DNA of 60,976 bases from Triparma columacea (Eukaryota > Sar > Bolidophyceae > Parmales > Triparmaceae), in NCBI GenBank assembly GCA_030267965.1, contig BRYA01001167.1:1-60976 (forward strand). The letters are read 5' to 3'. The position numbers and the translations under genes were made by a program. Below the pieces are notes generated by a model, which did no database searches, was not told the DNA's origin, and saw nothing but the letters and a program-made list of their open reading frames with translations. Shown here piece after piece: positions 10,903 to 20,835 of the stretch. How positions within the stretch are numbered: position 1 is the stretch's first letter; the number at the start of each line of letters is the position of its first letter.

Positions 10903-13096
10903 ATGCTTCAGACAACACTTAAAGCGGTCAAAACTCTATTTTCTGAGTGTTGTGTAGTATTATCGATCTTCTTGTTGCGACAAATTCGACAATGCGGTGT
11001 AAATGAGATTGGAGTCACTGAAGCCACAGGCAAAAATTTGGGGATAAATTTGTGTGCCATGCTTCTCCATTTCCTGGGGCAAACGGGTCCTCGGCGTGTT
11101 CTTCTACGAGCCATAAGCTTAAGATCGGGTAGATTGGTTGATTTTTACCGTAATTCTTGTTCTTTATCAACGATGGGAAGAATACAGAGAGAAGCGTCTT
11201 TCGCTCCCGCAAGCTCCTCCATGTTTAGGCATTACTCAGGGGGTCCTCGCGATGATGAAGATGATTTAGACCTAATTCTTGGTGGTTATAATGAGGACGA
11301 TGAGGGTGATGGTGGTGAGGAGGGGTTGGGCACGGATTTTGAGGATGACAATGTGGGAGGCAATGTGGGAGGTGACTACGATGACCTCTCTTTGGATGAT
11401 AATGAGGATGATGTTGTGAGGCGAGCCATGTCGCCGCGAGCCATGTCGCCGTACGATGGTGACGAATCGCCGTACGATGGTGACGAATATGGTGACGAAT
11501 ATCCTTCCTCTTATGCCTCCACTTCCTCTCAATTTACAAACATAGTGTCAACCATTTCTCCGTCTCACTTGCCTCTTTTTTCTTCGGAGAAGTACACTTC
11601 GACTATTGTTTCTCTCTCTACGTGTTACTCGGCTGATCCCGAGGGTTTTGACGTTGAGGATGAGACGCTGCTTAACTTTCTGAAGGTTGCGATGGACAGG
11701 CTTCATTTCAACATTGAGACTGCTTTCAGGTGAGCAACTGGGAGCAACTGGGTTTTGGTTTGATGCGCTCGGATGCCGCGTCATTCAGCGTCAAAGAATC
11801 TAATTCGTCCTCCCTCCCCCCGCCCCTCACCCGCAGCACGCACCAGATAACTTCCATAGTCAGGAGCCTGTCAATTATGCATTACTCGGACCCTGTCGTT
11901 TTTGACAACTTAACAACCACCCACCTCTCGTGGTATCTCGATAACGCCGGCATACGTAACCTGGCATCCCTGATGACGAGCTTCAACCGGCTTGGTTACT
12001 GCCCCAGTTCTGCTTTCTTTGAGGCTGTGAGTTCGCGGAGTGAGGAGCTACTTCTTTGTGACGATCCGGAGGCCATAGCCCTCCTGTCCTACGGCCTCTC
12101 GTCCTCCCCATCGCACGCTCTCTCCCCGGCCGCACTTTACTCCCTGTCCGCGTACTTCACCGAGCTCGTGGGTCGCTCTTCTGACCTTATTGGAATCTTG
12201 GGGGATGAAGAGGGAGGAGGTGAGGGCGGGGCGGGGCAGAGCGGAGCGACCTCTTATTATGCGCTCCTCGCCGCTCCTGTGCTAAGCCATCTAAGTTACT
12301 AACTGCGCCTTCCCCCCCCCCCCCCCTGGCGTAGTTCATTATAAACATTACACTCCCAAGGTGGCTGGGATGTTGGCACTCTCCGTAGCGGCTTCCGGGG
12401 TTGATTCGTTGGAGTTTGCGAGGTGAGAATTGGCGAGGTGCAAACGGGGTCTACAAATTTTATCGTGCACGCAATGTGACTAACCCCTCCATGGTTATCG
12501 CTTCTCTCGTCCCCGTCGCCTTCGCTCCTCGCTCACGCAGGGCGCTTGCCGAGCAAAGAGAGGGACTAGTGGGTGAGGGTAGGCTCGAAGATATGGCTAA
12601 CGTACTGGTATTTATGGAAGAGGGGGGGCACCGGGAGGATGCCAAGAAAATAGTTGAGGAAATGGAAAAGAAGTTGCTGAGTAATGGAGGTGACGGATGG
12701 GGGGAGGGGGGGGACACCTTAGAAAGCGAGTTTGCCGAACGAGAACAGGAAGATGAGGAGGAGGATGAGGATGAAGAGGATGACACAGACAAGACTTCGG
12801 ACGAAGACGACGAAGAAGATATTGACCTTGACATGTTCGATGTTGACGACAAAGATGACTTATCCGACATGTTTGCATCCTCTTTTCCTTCCCACTCGGG
12901 CTCCAAAACAGCTGACATCCTTTTCCACCCCTCTGGCAAACCCAAGACGACTCCGATTACCTCGATTTTGAACGCCCTCGTTAAGATGGGGCTTATGGAG
13001 GAGCACAGTGAAATCGGGGGGGCACTATGGACCGCCGTGAAGGACGTGGAGGGGGAGGATAATGTTGAATTCCTCAGGGGAGCAATGGAAAAATAG
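10903..13096 (+). CDS. Probable mitochondrial helical-repeat-like protein with acidic tracts, 4 exons
   Basis: Exons are 10903(or 11059)-11729, 11837-12219, 12335-12422 and 12541-13096, with phases 2, 1 and 2 matching. The protein is 617 aa, or 565 aa from the ATG at 11059. The 11059 start gives an Arg/Leu-rich leader ending near RHYSGG that looks like a mitochondrial presequence, so I prefer it. An Asp/Glu-rich segment follows (SLDDNEDD). Next come Leu/Ser-rich helical stretches (FTNIVSTISP, ALLSYGLSSS, HYTPKVAGMLALS) reminiscent of FASTK/OPR-type RNA-binding repeats, and then a second very acidic tract before the C-terminus. The third intron has a perfect TACTAAC branch-site-like motif and a long C tract before TAG at 12334. 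The family is not recognised with confidence, and the FASTK/OPR similarity is only an impression. Confidence 0.7.
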
Positions 13097-13167
13097 ACAA
13101 ATAAATAGGGTTGACGATAGATCAACAATAGAATCTCAAAGTTTCGGTTCTTGCTGTTTTTGTGTTT

Positions 13168-14499
13168 TCAACGTGCCCCTTCGATCCAGCTTCCCACGAT
13201 CCTCCCCACCTGTTGTGTGTCTATAATCATCCCTTCCCCCCCTACCTCCCCAATCTTTTTGTACACGCCATCTTTCTCCATCCCGTATATCCCTACCGCT
13301 TCGTCCTGCCCGCATTGCCCCATCAAAACCTTCCTCTCCCCTCCCTCCCCCCTTACCACCACGGGTTCCAGGTACCACAGGCTCCTCCCCCCCTCCGCCC
13401 CCGTCCCCGTCCCAGAGTTCACCATCACGACCTTAAAGCCCCTATCCCTTCCCTCCCTCATAGCTCCCATAGCCCCCGCAGTGTCGCTTACAGTGTTAGC
13501 CCCTACAAGTATAACAACGTCCCCCCCTTCCACCTTGTCCAAATCGAAGATCTCACCACCCGAACCCTGTGTGTCGTACTCGCGGATTGAGGGGAACTTT
13601 ATACCCTCACCCTCCCAGCCACTACTGAAGACAGTGTGTACGACGCTTCCTTCGCCTAGGAGGTTCTCCAGTTCTTTGGCCGCTTTATCGATCGCTGAGT
13701 GCGTGGCTGTTGGGTCGTAGAGTTTGTTGATTTGACCTGAGTTTCTCCTACCTCCTAGTCTTGTGGAACCTAGGAGTGGTGTTGTTACTGAGGTGAAGAC
13801 GTCTATGACACCGCAGGAGGCAAAGGAGGAGGGGGGAGATAGTGCGAAGGTATACATGGCAGAGGCTAGGGAACGGGGGAGGAGGTTTGAAGGGGAGGTT
13901 AGGGGGGAGGTTAGGGAGGTTGGGTAGGACTGGGTTGTTGGGGGGGGGGGGGTTAAGGGAGGCATGGGGGGCATTGAGGCGTTGCTGGAGGAGAATGCGC
14001 GCTCCAGGAGTTCCCTTTCTGTAGGTGCTGTAGTTGACTGTGGATCTAGTACTCCTCCCTCTTCTCTCTTTTCCTGCGTCTCATCTTGTTGTTTGTTTTT
14101 GTTGTTGGCTGTTTCGTCTCCTCCGTCGTCAATGCCGTCGTCAATGCCGTCGTCAATGCCGTCGTCAATGCTTAGTTTGTAGGATGTTTCGAGTGACTTC
14201 ATGATTGCCGCAAGGTCTGTACTGTGGTCCTGCTTGTGTTCATCCTTGTGTTCGTCCTCCTTTTCATTGCTGTTGTTCTCAGCATTGTTCTCAGCGTTGT
14301 TCTCAGCGTATAGTTGTGTCCTAATTGGTGTCCATATATAGTTTCTCTTTCTTCGTTGTGTTTGTTGATGGAATTGTTGATGGAATTGTCGATGCACTCG
14401 TCGATGTATCAATGTTTGTTGACTTATTAACCATCCATCTGTTAATACAAACGATATTATAGTGAAAATAACAATGTAGTAACCTTCAAATGCCTTCAT
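13168..14499 (-). CDS. Secreted or plastid-targeted protein, possibly DUF1995-like, 443 aa
   Basis: Single-exon reading frame. Residues 1-25 are a hydrophobic signal peptide (MKAFEGYYIVIFTIISFVL), followed by a Gln/His/Arg-rich stretch compatible with a transit peptide. A low-complexity region contains three AENN repeats, four IDDG repeats (12-bp units near 14120-14165) and a proline-rich segment. The C-terminal ~230 residues look folded (DVVILVGANTV, GFKVVMVNSG, then a Trp/Tyr strand). They faintly resemble DUF1995 proteins of plastids. The gene ends 71 bp from the convergent upstream gene. I am confident this is a gene; the family is tentative. Confidence 0.7.
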   Translation of the reverse strand: MKAFEGYYIVIFTIISFVLTDGWLISQQTLIHRRVHRQFHQQFHQQTQRRKRNYIWTPIRTQLYAENNAENNAENNSNEKEDEHKDEHKQDHSTDLAAIMKSLETSYKLSIDDGIDDGIDDGIDDGGDETANNKNKQQDETQEKREEGGVLDPQSTTAPTERELLERAFSSSNASMPPMPPLTPPPPTTQSYPTSLTSPLTSPSNLLPRSLASAMYTFALSPPSSFASCGVIDVFTSVTTPLLGSTRLGGRRNSGQINKLYDPTATHSAIDKAAKELENLLGEGSVVHTVFSSGWEGEGIKFPSIREYDTQGSGGEIFDLDKVEGGDVVILVGANTVSDTAGAMGAMREGRDRGFKVVMVNSGTGTGAEGGRSLWYLEPVVVRGEGGERKVLMGQCGQDEAVGIYGMEKDGVYKKIGEVGGEGMIIDTQQVGRIVGSWIEGAR

Positions 14500-14590
14500 T
14501 TTGGGAAGAAATTGCGTACAAGTTGAGGAAATGTTGAGGAAATGAGGATATAAAATGTTTTTGAGATTTTTTGGGCATTTTTTGCCAACA

Positions 14591-14848
14591 AAGCTGTATT
14601 ATAGGCTTTAGCTACTCTTTACAACCGACCTAACTCTTCACAATACCAACAACAATACTACTACCTACAACATATCCAAACAAATTGTAGCTCTAGCTCA
14701 AATTTGGTCCCCAACAAAACTACATCGCCCAAATACCTAACTTTCAATCTCCTCCTCTCCATCTAAACATTCACGCCATACCCTAGCTCAAGCGCTGTCA
14801 GTACTATTACTATCATCCTTCCCAAAACCTTCCCAAATCCTTCCCAAA
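14591..14848 (+). promoter_or_regulatory. Upstream region of the first LRR gene, duplicated at 16263-16508
   Basis: This segment is closely repeated upstream of the second LRR gene. Shared blocks include TTTAGCTACTCTTTACAACC, AATTTGGTCCCCAACAAAAC, ACATCGCCCAAAT and CTTTCAATC, ending in CATCCTTCCCAAA before the ATG. The duplication therefore carried the promoter and 5' leader along with the gene. No TATA box could be assigned. Confidence 0.7.
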
Positions 14849-16093
14849 ATGCCCAAATCAGCAGTATACTCTGGCAAAGAGAGATTCAATGATAGTGAAC
14901 TCACAGAGGTGACTTTTGCAAAGGGAGTGACGTCGATTGGCATTTACGCCTTCGGAGGATGCTCCTCCCTTGCAGCTATCACCATTCCGGACGGAGTGAC
15001 GACGATTGGCAATTGTGCCTTCCAAGGATGCTCCTCCCTCACGGCCATCACAATCCCGGACGGAGTGACGTCGATTGGCAATATGGCCTTCTTGGGATGC
15101 TCCTCCCTCGCAGCCATCACAATCCCGGACTCAGTGACGACAATTGGCAACAACGCCTTCTGGGGATGCTCCTCCCTCGCAGCCATCACCATCCCGGACG
15201 GAGTGACGTCGATTGGCAATATGGCCTTCTTGGGATGCTCCTCCCTCACGGCAATCACAATCCCGGACTCAGTGACGTCGATTGGCTTCGCCACCTTCTC
15301 GGGATGCTCTTCCCTCACGGCCATCACGATCCCGGACTCTGTGACGACGGTTGGCTATGGCGCCTTCAGGCAATGCTCCTCCCTCGCATCCATCACAATC
15401 CCGGATGGAGTGACGTCGATTGGCAACGACGCCTTCTTGGAATGTTCCTCCCTCGCAGCCATCACAATCCCGGACTCAGTGACGTCGATTGGCAATGACG
15501 CCTTTAGGGGATGCTCCTCCCTCGCAGCCATCACAATCCCGGACGGAGTGACGAAGATTGGTGAATGGACCTTCAGGGGATGCTCCTCCCTCGCAGCCAT
15601 CACAATCCCGGAAGGAGTTACGGAGATTAGCAATAGAGCCTTCTCGAGTTGTTCCGCCCTCGTAGCCATCACAATCCCGGATGGAGTGACGACTATTGGC
15701 GAATGCGCCTTCTACGGATGCTCCTCCCTCGCAGCCATCACAATCCCGGACTCTGTGACCACGCTTAGTTATAGCGCCTTCAACGGATGCTCCGCCCTGA
15801 CGAGACTGAGTTTATCTCCTGCCGTCTCCATCGGTATCGACTGCTTCTCAGACTGCACTGCCCTAATCGCTGCCGCTGCCGATCAAAATATGGCGACTGT
15901 CTCGGACCTCCTCCATTCTAGGTGGCACCGCATACTTCAACGCGTCACCGTTCTGACCTGCCTCAAGACACTCTATACGAACCCAAAAAAGAGGAAGCGC
16001 CTGGATGGAGGTGAAGCGCAAACACTAGGGGTAACTGCGACACGCAAGAGGCTCCCGAAGGTTATGTGGAGAGTTATTCTGGAATTTCTGTAA
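14849..16093 (+). CDS. BspA-type leucine-rich-repeat (LRR_5) protein, 414 aa
   Basis: Intronless. After MPKSAVYSGKERF come thirteen 23-residue repeats with consensus GVTSIGNxAFxGCSSLAAITIPD, the Treponema/BspA LRR_5 type known from bacteria and expanded in several protists. A degenerate final repeat (SIGIDCFSDCTALIAAAAD) is followed by a conserved non-repeat tail of about 75 residues ending RKRLPKVMWRVILEFL. There is no signal peptide or TM segment, so it is probably intracellular. The underlying 69-bp DNA repeats are nearly identical, which suggests recent expansion or gene conversion. Its neighbour at 16509 has the same first 13 residues and the same tail but only five repeats. Function is probably protein binding; partner unknown. 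Confidence 0.92.
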   Translation: MPKSAVYSGKERFNDSELTEVTFAKGVTSIGIYAFGGCSSLAAITIPDGVTTIGNCAFQGCSSLTAITIPDGVTSIGNMAFLGCSSLAAITIPDSVTTIGNNAFWGCSSLAAITIPDGVTSIGNMAFLGCSSLTAITIPDSVTSIGFATFSGCSSLTAITIPDSVTTVGYGAFRQCSSLASITIPDGVTSIGNDAFLECSSLAAITIPDSVTSIGNDAFRGCSSLAAITIPDGVTKIGEWTFRGCSSLAAITIPEGVTEISNRAFSSCSALVAITIPDGVTTIGECAFYGCSSLAAITIPDSVTTLSYSAFNGCSALTRLSLSPAVSIGIDCFSDCTALIAAAADQNMATVSDLLHSRWHRILQRVTVLTCLKTLYTNPKKRKRLDGGEAQTLGVTATRKRLPKVMWRVILEFL

Positions 16094-16508
16094 CTCTAAA
16101 ATCACTGTTGAAAGGAACAAAGTTTCATTTTCCATTTACGAACAGATGATATTAAGTTACATTTACGAACAAACATTTTCTTTTTGGAGGCTTCAAAAAC
16201 CTCAAACCATAGGGATCCCTATTTTGGGGCTTTTGGGAAAGATTTGGGCATTATTGTTAAGAAAGCTGTATTACAAACTTTAGCTACTCTTTACAACCGA
16301 CTACACTCTTCACAATACCAACAACGATACTACCTACACCATAGCCAAACATATATTATAGCTTTAGCTACAATTTGGTCCCCAACAAAACTACATCGCC
16401 CAAATCCCTAACTTTCAATCACCTCCTCTCCATCGAAACATTCACTCCATACCCTAACTCAAGCGCTGTTAGGACTTTATCTTTCATCCTTCCCAAATCC
16501 TTCACAAA
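16094..16508 (+). promoter_or_regulatory. Spacer between the two LRR genes; 16263-16508 is the duplicated upstream region
   Basis: From 16263 onward this matches 14591-14848 upstream of the first LRR gene. Bases 16094-16262 are the 3' flank of the first gene plus unique AT-rich sequence. No independent gene is supported; a 75-codon frame across it is explained by the duplication. Confidence 0.7.
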
Positions 16509-17201
16509 ATGCCCAAATCAGCAGTATACTCTGGCAAAGAGAGATTCTTGAGTGATCGTGAACTCACAGAGGTGACTTTTGCAAAGGGAGTGACAACGAT
16601 TGGCCAATTCACCTTCTACGAATGCTCCTCCCTCGCAGCCATCACCATCCCAGACGGAGTGACAACGATTGGCCTTGGCGCCTTCCAAGGGTGCTCCTCC
16701 CTCACGGCCATCACCATCCCGGACGGAGTGACGACGATAAGCGTTAACGCTTTCTGCGGATGCTCCTCCCTCACGGCCATCACCATCCCAGATGGAGTGA
16801 CGGAGATCGGCAATCAAGCCTTCTGGGAATGCTGGTCCCTCGCAGCCATCACAATCCCGGACTCAGTGACGTCGGTTGGCGACGACGCCTTCAACGGATG
16901 CTCCGCCCTGATGAGAATCAGTTTATCTCCTGCCGTCTACATCGGTGAAGACTGCTTCTCAAACTGCACTGCCCTAATCTCTGCCGCTGCCGATCAAAAT
17001 ATGGCGACTGTCGAGGACCTCCTCAATTCTAGGTGGCACCGCATACTTCAACGCGTCACCGTTCTGACCTGCCTCAAGACACTCTTGGAGGACCAAAATA
17101 ACTCTAACACTAACGGAGGTGAAGCGCAAACACTTGGGGTAACCGCGACACGCAAGAGGCTCCCGAAGGTTATGTGGAGAGTTATTCTGGAATTTCTGTA
17201 A
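16509..17201 (+). CDS. BspA-type leucine-rich-repeat protein, short paralogue, 230 aa
   Basis: Intronless paralogue of the 14849 gene. It has the same N-terminus (MPKSAVYSGKERF), five complete 23-residue LRR_5 repeats, one degenerate repeat (YIGEDCFSNCTALISAAAD) and the same C-terminal tail (GEAQTLGVTATRKRLP, then WRVILEFL). Eight fewer repeats than the neighbour is the main difference. This is consistent with unequal exchange between 69-bp units. One repeat has CWSL instead of CSSL. Regulation is probably shared, because the upstream 245 bases are also duplicated. Confidence 0.92.
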   Translation: MPKSAVYSGKERFLSDRELTEVTFAKGVTTIGQFTFYECSSLAAITIPDGVTTIGLGAFQGCSSLTAITIPDGVTTISVNAFCGCSSLTAITIPDGVTEIGNQAFWECWSLAAITIPDSVTSVGDDAFNGCSALMRISLSPAVYIGEDCFSNCTALISAAADQNMATVEDLLNSRWHRILQRVTVLTCLKTLLEDQNNSNTNGGEAQTLGVTATRKRLPKVMWRVILEFL

Positions 17202-17648
17202 CTCTAAAATCGAGAATCACGGACAAGGAACTCCTAGTAGTGCATGAACGTTACCCTTTTTCCAAGTATAGTCAGACATGAATGAAACAATCCGGTCATA
17301 ATAACAGATGATTATACTTTTCAACTCTAAAATCACTTTTGAACGTTTACTTTTATGACCTCTGAAATGAATTGCGAAGGTACTTTGCGAAAGTACTTGG
17401 CGAAAGCAACTGTTGTATTTCTACCGATAATAATAAAAAAGTTACGACGACGCGTCTGCAATAACCTTGAAAATAGTCACTAAAAAGCTTTTTCTTGCTC
17501 TTGAAACAAATCCACAAATAAAACCCAAATTGCCTTCAAAATTGCCTTTTAAACTTCCCACACTCTCAATTAACCCAAATTATACACACGAGGGGATAAA
17601 AAGGGAGGGAAAAAGTCCAAAACCGACCAAAAAAGACAGTCACTTTCG
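17202..17648. other. Intergenic spacer before the LHC gene
   Basis: AT-rich, with no convincing gene. It holds the 3' end of the LRR paralogue and the promoter and leader of the light-harvesting gene. A 75-codon frame at 17467-17694 overlaps the LHC start and is Lys/Pro-rich without recognisable features, so I take it as untranslated leader. Confidence 0.5.
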
Positions 17649-18529
17649 ATGTCAACCCTCTTCAGCATTCTCCTCCTGCTTGCCCTTCCACTAATTACAC
17701 AACAATTCCTCGTCATACGAACTCCTCCTTCAATTCTACCTCCATTAATACCCCTAAAATCCTCAACGTCCCCTGAAACATCTCAATCCACACCCTTTTC
17801 AAATGAGTTCTTAACCGTCCCTTTTCCTCTACCCTTTCAACTCACTGACGCTCAATTTGTGTCACGTAGAATCGCGGAGTTCAGACATGCTAGACTAGCA
17901 ATGCTAGGGTTGACAATTTCTTCCATTAAGGGAGGACACATTACAGCACCTGGCCTCATTCAGACTATCTCTGGAGGTGAGTAGATGAGTTGAGATAGAT
18001 GATAATCCCCGTCGAACCCCTGCCCCTGCGCCACCTCACCCCTGCCCCACCTCACCCATCCCCTACCCCGCCTCACCCCATCCCCTACCCAACCCCTAAC
18101 CCTGACCTTCTCTAAATAGTCTTCCAGCATCCTGATACAATCCTCCCAACCCTCCCCCCCACATTGCTTCCAATAATCCTCTCCTTCACCGCCCTCGAAG
18201 GTCTAGCGTTCTTCACCTCAAACACCCGCACCCTCCCCGTCGCTCCCGGTGACTACCTCACCTCCTCCCTCCCCTTCCCTACCTACGAGCTCGGCCTTTG
18301 GTCCTGGCGTTTTATGGCATTCGAGCTCCTCATAGGTCGGGCTGCCATGCTATTCCTCCTCCTCGGGGACGAGACTGCGTTGGTGCTAGCGCAGACGGTA
18401 GACGCGACGGCGGGGGGGACTGTTAAGTACGTCGTAAAGGAAGGGAATTTTTGGGGGGTTAACAATGAACCACTTCCTCCCCCCACACCCCTGACACCCA
18501 CGACGCCCATTAACACTTTTGAGCAATAG
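17649..18529 (+). CDS. Light-harvesting chlorophyll-binding family protein (FCP/LHC-like), 245 aa
   Basis: Two exons, 17649-17976 and 18120-18529 (phase 1, GTGAGT...AAATAG). Residues 1-20 form an ER-type signal peptide (MSTLFSILLLLALPLITQQF), followed by a Pro/Ser-rich transit-like stretch, as expected for a plastid surrounded by extra membranes. Helix 1 carries the LHC signature (EFRHARLAMLGL; Glu, His and Arg are the usual pigment and salt-bridge ligands). A middle hydrophobic helix follows (LLPIILSFTALEGLAFF). Helix 3 has a second signature (FELLIGRAAMLFLLLG). The protein should sit in the thylakoid membrane and bind chlorophyll, in light harvesting or photoprotection. Loop lengths differ from the core fucoxanthin-chlorophyll proteins, so an LHC-like or stress-type member is possible. 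The intron has a C-rich CCCCACCTCACCC-type repeat. Confidence 0.88.
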
Positions 18530-18611
18530 AAACCCTAGCAAGTATATTTTGTCGAACAATAAAACAGTGTTAACAGTGTATTATCAGAAATATCCCTTCT
18601 CCCCTCCCCCT

Positions 18612-20717
18612 CTACGGTTCCAGCCCAAAGTCGTCTGCGACCGCGTCCAGGTCCACCACCTCCTTCTTCCCAGTTAACGCCTTCAATGACATTGCCACCT
18701 TCCCCCATGTCTTCCTCGCCCCGCTCCTAAGTGCCCCCCCCTCAGCCTTTGTTTCCGCCTCCCTTTTCTCCCTCTCCTCCCTCATTTTCTGCGTTTCGTT
18801 ATCCCCCCTCGCTGCCCCGTCCGCAACCCTCGCCCCAGTCTTGATCATGTTTGCCCCCCACTTAAGCAGAGTTATCCCCCTCCTAACCCCCTCCTTCGCA
18901 GCGTCTACCGCATCGTCCGCTCCCCTCTCTAGTCTCGCCATCTGTCTCTTCTCCTTATGTTCCCCGTCCGCGAGCATCTTGTGGAAGAGGAAGTTAAGGT
19001 TCTGCCTGCTGTTCATACTGGGGGCCCTGAACACCAGGAGGCTCTCAACCGTGCTGGCACGACCCATACGAACGGCGTAGTCGAAAGGCGTTTTACCCTT
19101 GTTGTCCCATATTCCCTTCTTCGCTCCGCACAGTAGCATGACCCTCGTTATGTGTGTCCCCCCCGTCTCCGCCGCCAGGTGCAGAGGTGTCCTACCGTAC
19201 TTGTCCCTGGGGTTGAGGGAGGCGCCCCGGGTTAAGAGCATCATGCATACCTCGCTCTGCCCCCTCATGCACGCTACGTGTAGGGGTGTCATGCTGTCCA
19301 GCAGTGTGAGGGTGTCGACTCCGGCGCCCTTTGTTAGGAGCCACGCGAGACGCTTGCAGTTACCGGCGGCGGCGGCGAGGTGGATCAGGGAGTAACCGGG
19401 GGAGGAAGAGACCTCTTGGGGGAGCAGAACGTCGGCGCCCATGGAGAGGAGGGTGGCGAGGGTTTTGTTGTACTTTGTCACAGGGTCCACCTTGAGGCCC
19501 GTCATTTTTGCCACCCTGTTTAAACCGGTCATCATGCCGGAGAGCATCATTCGGCCCCGAACCTTGGCCTCTCCCTCTCCGTCTTCAATCGCTTCGGCGA
19601 TTTTTTCAGCCTCCTTCAGTTCCTCTTCCTTCTTTTGCTCCTTGGCTCTCCTGTCTACGTCCAACAGCCCTTCGAAGCAGCACTGGATCGGAGTCTTCCC
19701 GTCCGGGGTTCTCCCGTTCACGTCCAGTTTAACCATCCCCTTCCTCAGCTTCTGGGCGAAGCACCGAACGACCAGCGAGTTGTCCCCGTCGTACGCCCCG
19801 CCCTCCAGGTCGTCGTAAGTGTAGATGCGGTTGTGCCTGGTAATAAATCGGTAGATGTACAGGAAAATCGAGGTCATTGCGATCTGCAGCCGCCGGTACT
19901 TCTCGTGCAGGAATTGGATGATCCAGTCCACGACGAACATGACGGGTGACTTTTTGAACTTGTTCCCCATCTGGCTTTCCATAAAGCTCGCGCCGGTGCT
20001 CTCCCTCATAATATGCTTGGCAATCTGTCTGGCCCTCCACTGCTTGTACGGGTTGTATTTGTGGGGGAGGACAAGCAAGGGACGCTCGAGTAACCATAGA
20101 GTCCAAGTGCTAATCAGGTATACAAACTTGCCCAACTTGAAGAGAAGGGCCTCTTGAACTACCTCCTTCTCCTCCGCAGCTTTCTCCAACCCGATCTCCC
20201 CCTCCGCCTCCGCCCCACCCTCACCAGTTTCAAGATCGACCTCTGCGGATGCATCCACTTTTCTTTCTCTGTCCCCTTCTACTTCTCCTACTACTACCTT
20301 CTGCGCTTCCGACCCCCCTTCCTCCCCCGCCCCATCTCCCTCCTCGACGACAACCTTCGTCCTCTTCATGCTCCAACTTCCTATGGGCGGTAATTTAAAC
20401 GACCTTAACTTCTTTATAAGTCCCCCCTTCATTTTTTCTCTTTTTTTCGCCTCCTCACTTCCCTCATTTCCTTCTCCGTCTATTAGAGTTGCCTCTTCTC
20501 TTCTTCTCTTTTTCTCCTCCTTCAACTCCATCCCCTCCCTTTTCTTCCTTTTCGCTTCCTTCCTCTTTTCATTCTTTTCCTTCCTCTTTGTAATATCTTC
20601 TGCTACCTCCTTGTTCCTCACCTCCTTCTCGACGCTCTCCCTTTGGGCATCCTCCTTCTCGGCTTTTTCCCTCTCCACGCGTGCTTGGTAAGCCGCCTGT
20701 TGTTGCGAAAGGTTCAT
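18612..20717 (-). CDS. Ankyrin-repeat protein with charged N-terminus, 701 aa
   Basis: Single exon. Residues 1-190 are extremely Lys/Glu-rich (coiled coil or disordered). Residues about 195-300 contain hydrophobic or amphipathic stretches (FVYLISTWTLWLLERPLLVL and IAMTSIFLYIYRFI) that may associate with membranes. At least four ankyrin repeats follow (SLIHLAAAAGNCKRLAWLL, TPLHVACMRGQSEVCMMLL, TPLHLAAETGGTHITRVMLL, TPFDYAVRMGRASTVESLL). The C-terminus is charged and helical. Ankyrin arrays bind proteins; the partner is unknown. The stop codon lies 82 bp from the convergent LHC gene. Confidence 0.88.
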   Translation of the reverse strand: MNLSQQQAAYQARVEREKAEKEDAQRESVEKEVRNKEVAEDITKRKEKNEKRKEAKRKKREGMELKEEKKRRREEATLIDGEGNEGSEEAKKREKMKGGLIKKLRSFKLPPIGSWSMKRTKVVVEEGDGAGEEGGSEAQKVVVGEVEGDRERKVDASAEVDLETGEGGAEAEGEIGLEKAAEEKEVVQEALLFKLGKFVYLISTWTLWLLERPLLVLPHKYNPYKQWRARQIAKHIMRESTGASFMESQMGNKFKKSPVMFVVDWIIQFLHEKYRRLQIAMTSIFLYIYRFITRHNRIYTYDDLEGGAYDGDNSLVVRCFAQKLRKGMVKLDVNGRTPDGKTPIQCCFEGLLDVDRRAKEQKKEEELKEAEKIAEAIEDGEGEAKVRGRMMLSGMMTGLNRVAKMTGLKVDPVTKYNKTLATLLSMGADVLLPQEVSSSPGYSLIHLAAAAGNCKRLAWLLTKGAGVDTLTLLDSMTPLHVACMRGQSEVCMMLLTRGASLNPRDKYGRTPLHLAAETGGTHITRVMLLCGAKKGIWDNKGKTPFDYAVRMGRASTVESLLVFRAPSMNSRQNLNFLFHKMLADGEHKEKRQMARLERGADDAVDAAKEGVRRGITLLKWGANMIKTGARVADGAARGDNETQKMREEREKREAETKAEGGALRSGARKTWGKVAMSLKALTGKKEVVDLDAVADDFGLEP

Positions 20718-20835
20718 TATGACGAGGCTTCCTTGGCTGACGAGGCTAATGTGAAGGAGGGTAGCGGAAATTAGATACGTCGTACTTCAGCCATTTTTAG
20801 TAACTCGCTGCTCGCCACTCCCCCAACACACACAC

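Noticed and set aside
14944..15672. Antisense frames with MAAREEHP or similar repeats across the LRR gene
   Set aside because: They mirror the 69-bp LRR repeat, which is a multiple of three. The + strand frame has conserved family features and a unique C-terminus.
16184..16411. 75-codon + strand frame between the LRR genes
   Set aside because: It overlaps the duplicated upstream region, and the frame is not kept in the other copy.
18010..18110. CCCCTAACCC-like interstitial telomere repeat in the LHC intron
   Set aside because: Only one or two imperfect matches within a C-rich intron; not an array of CCCTAA units.
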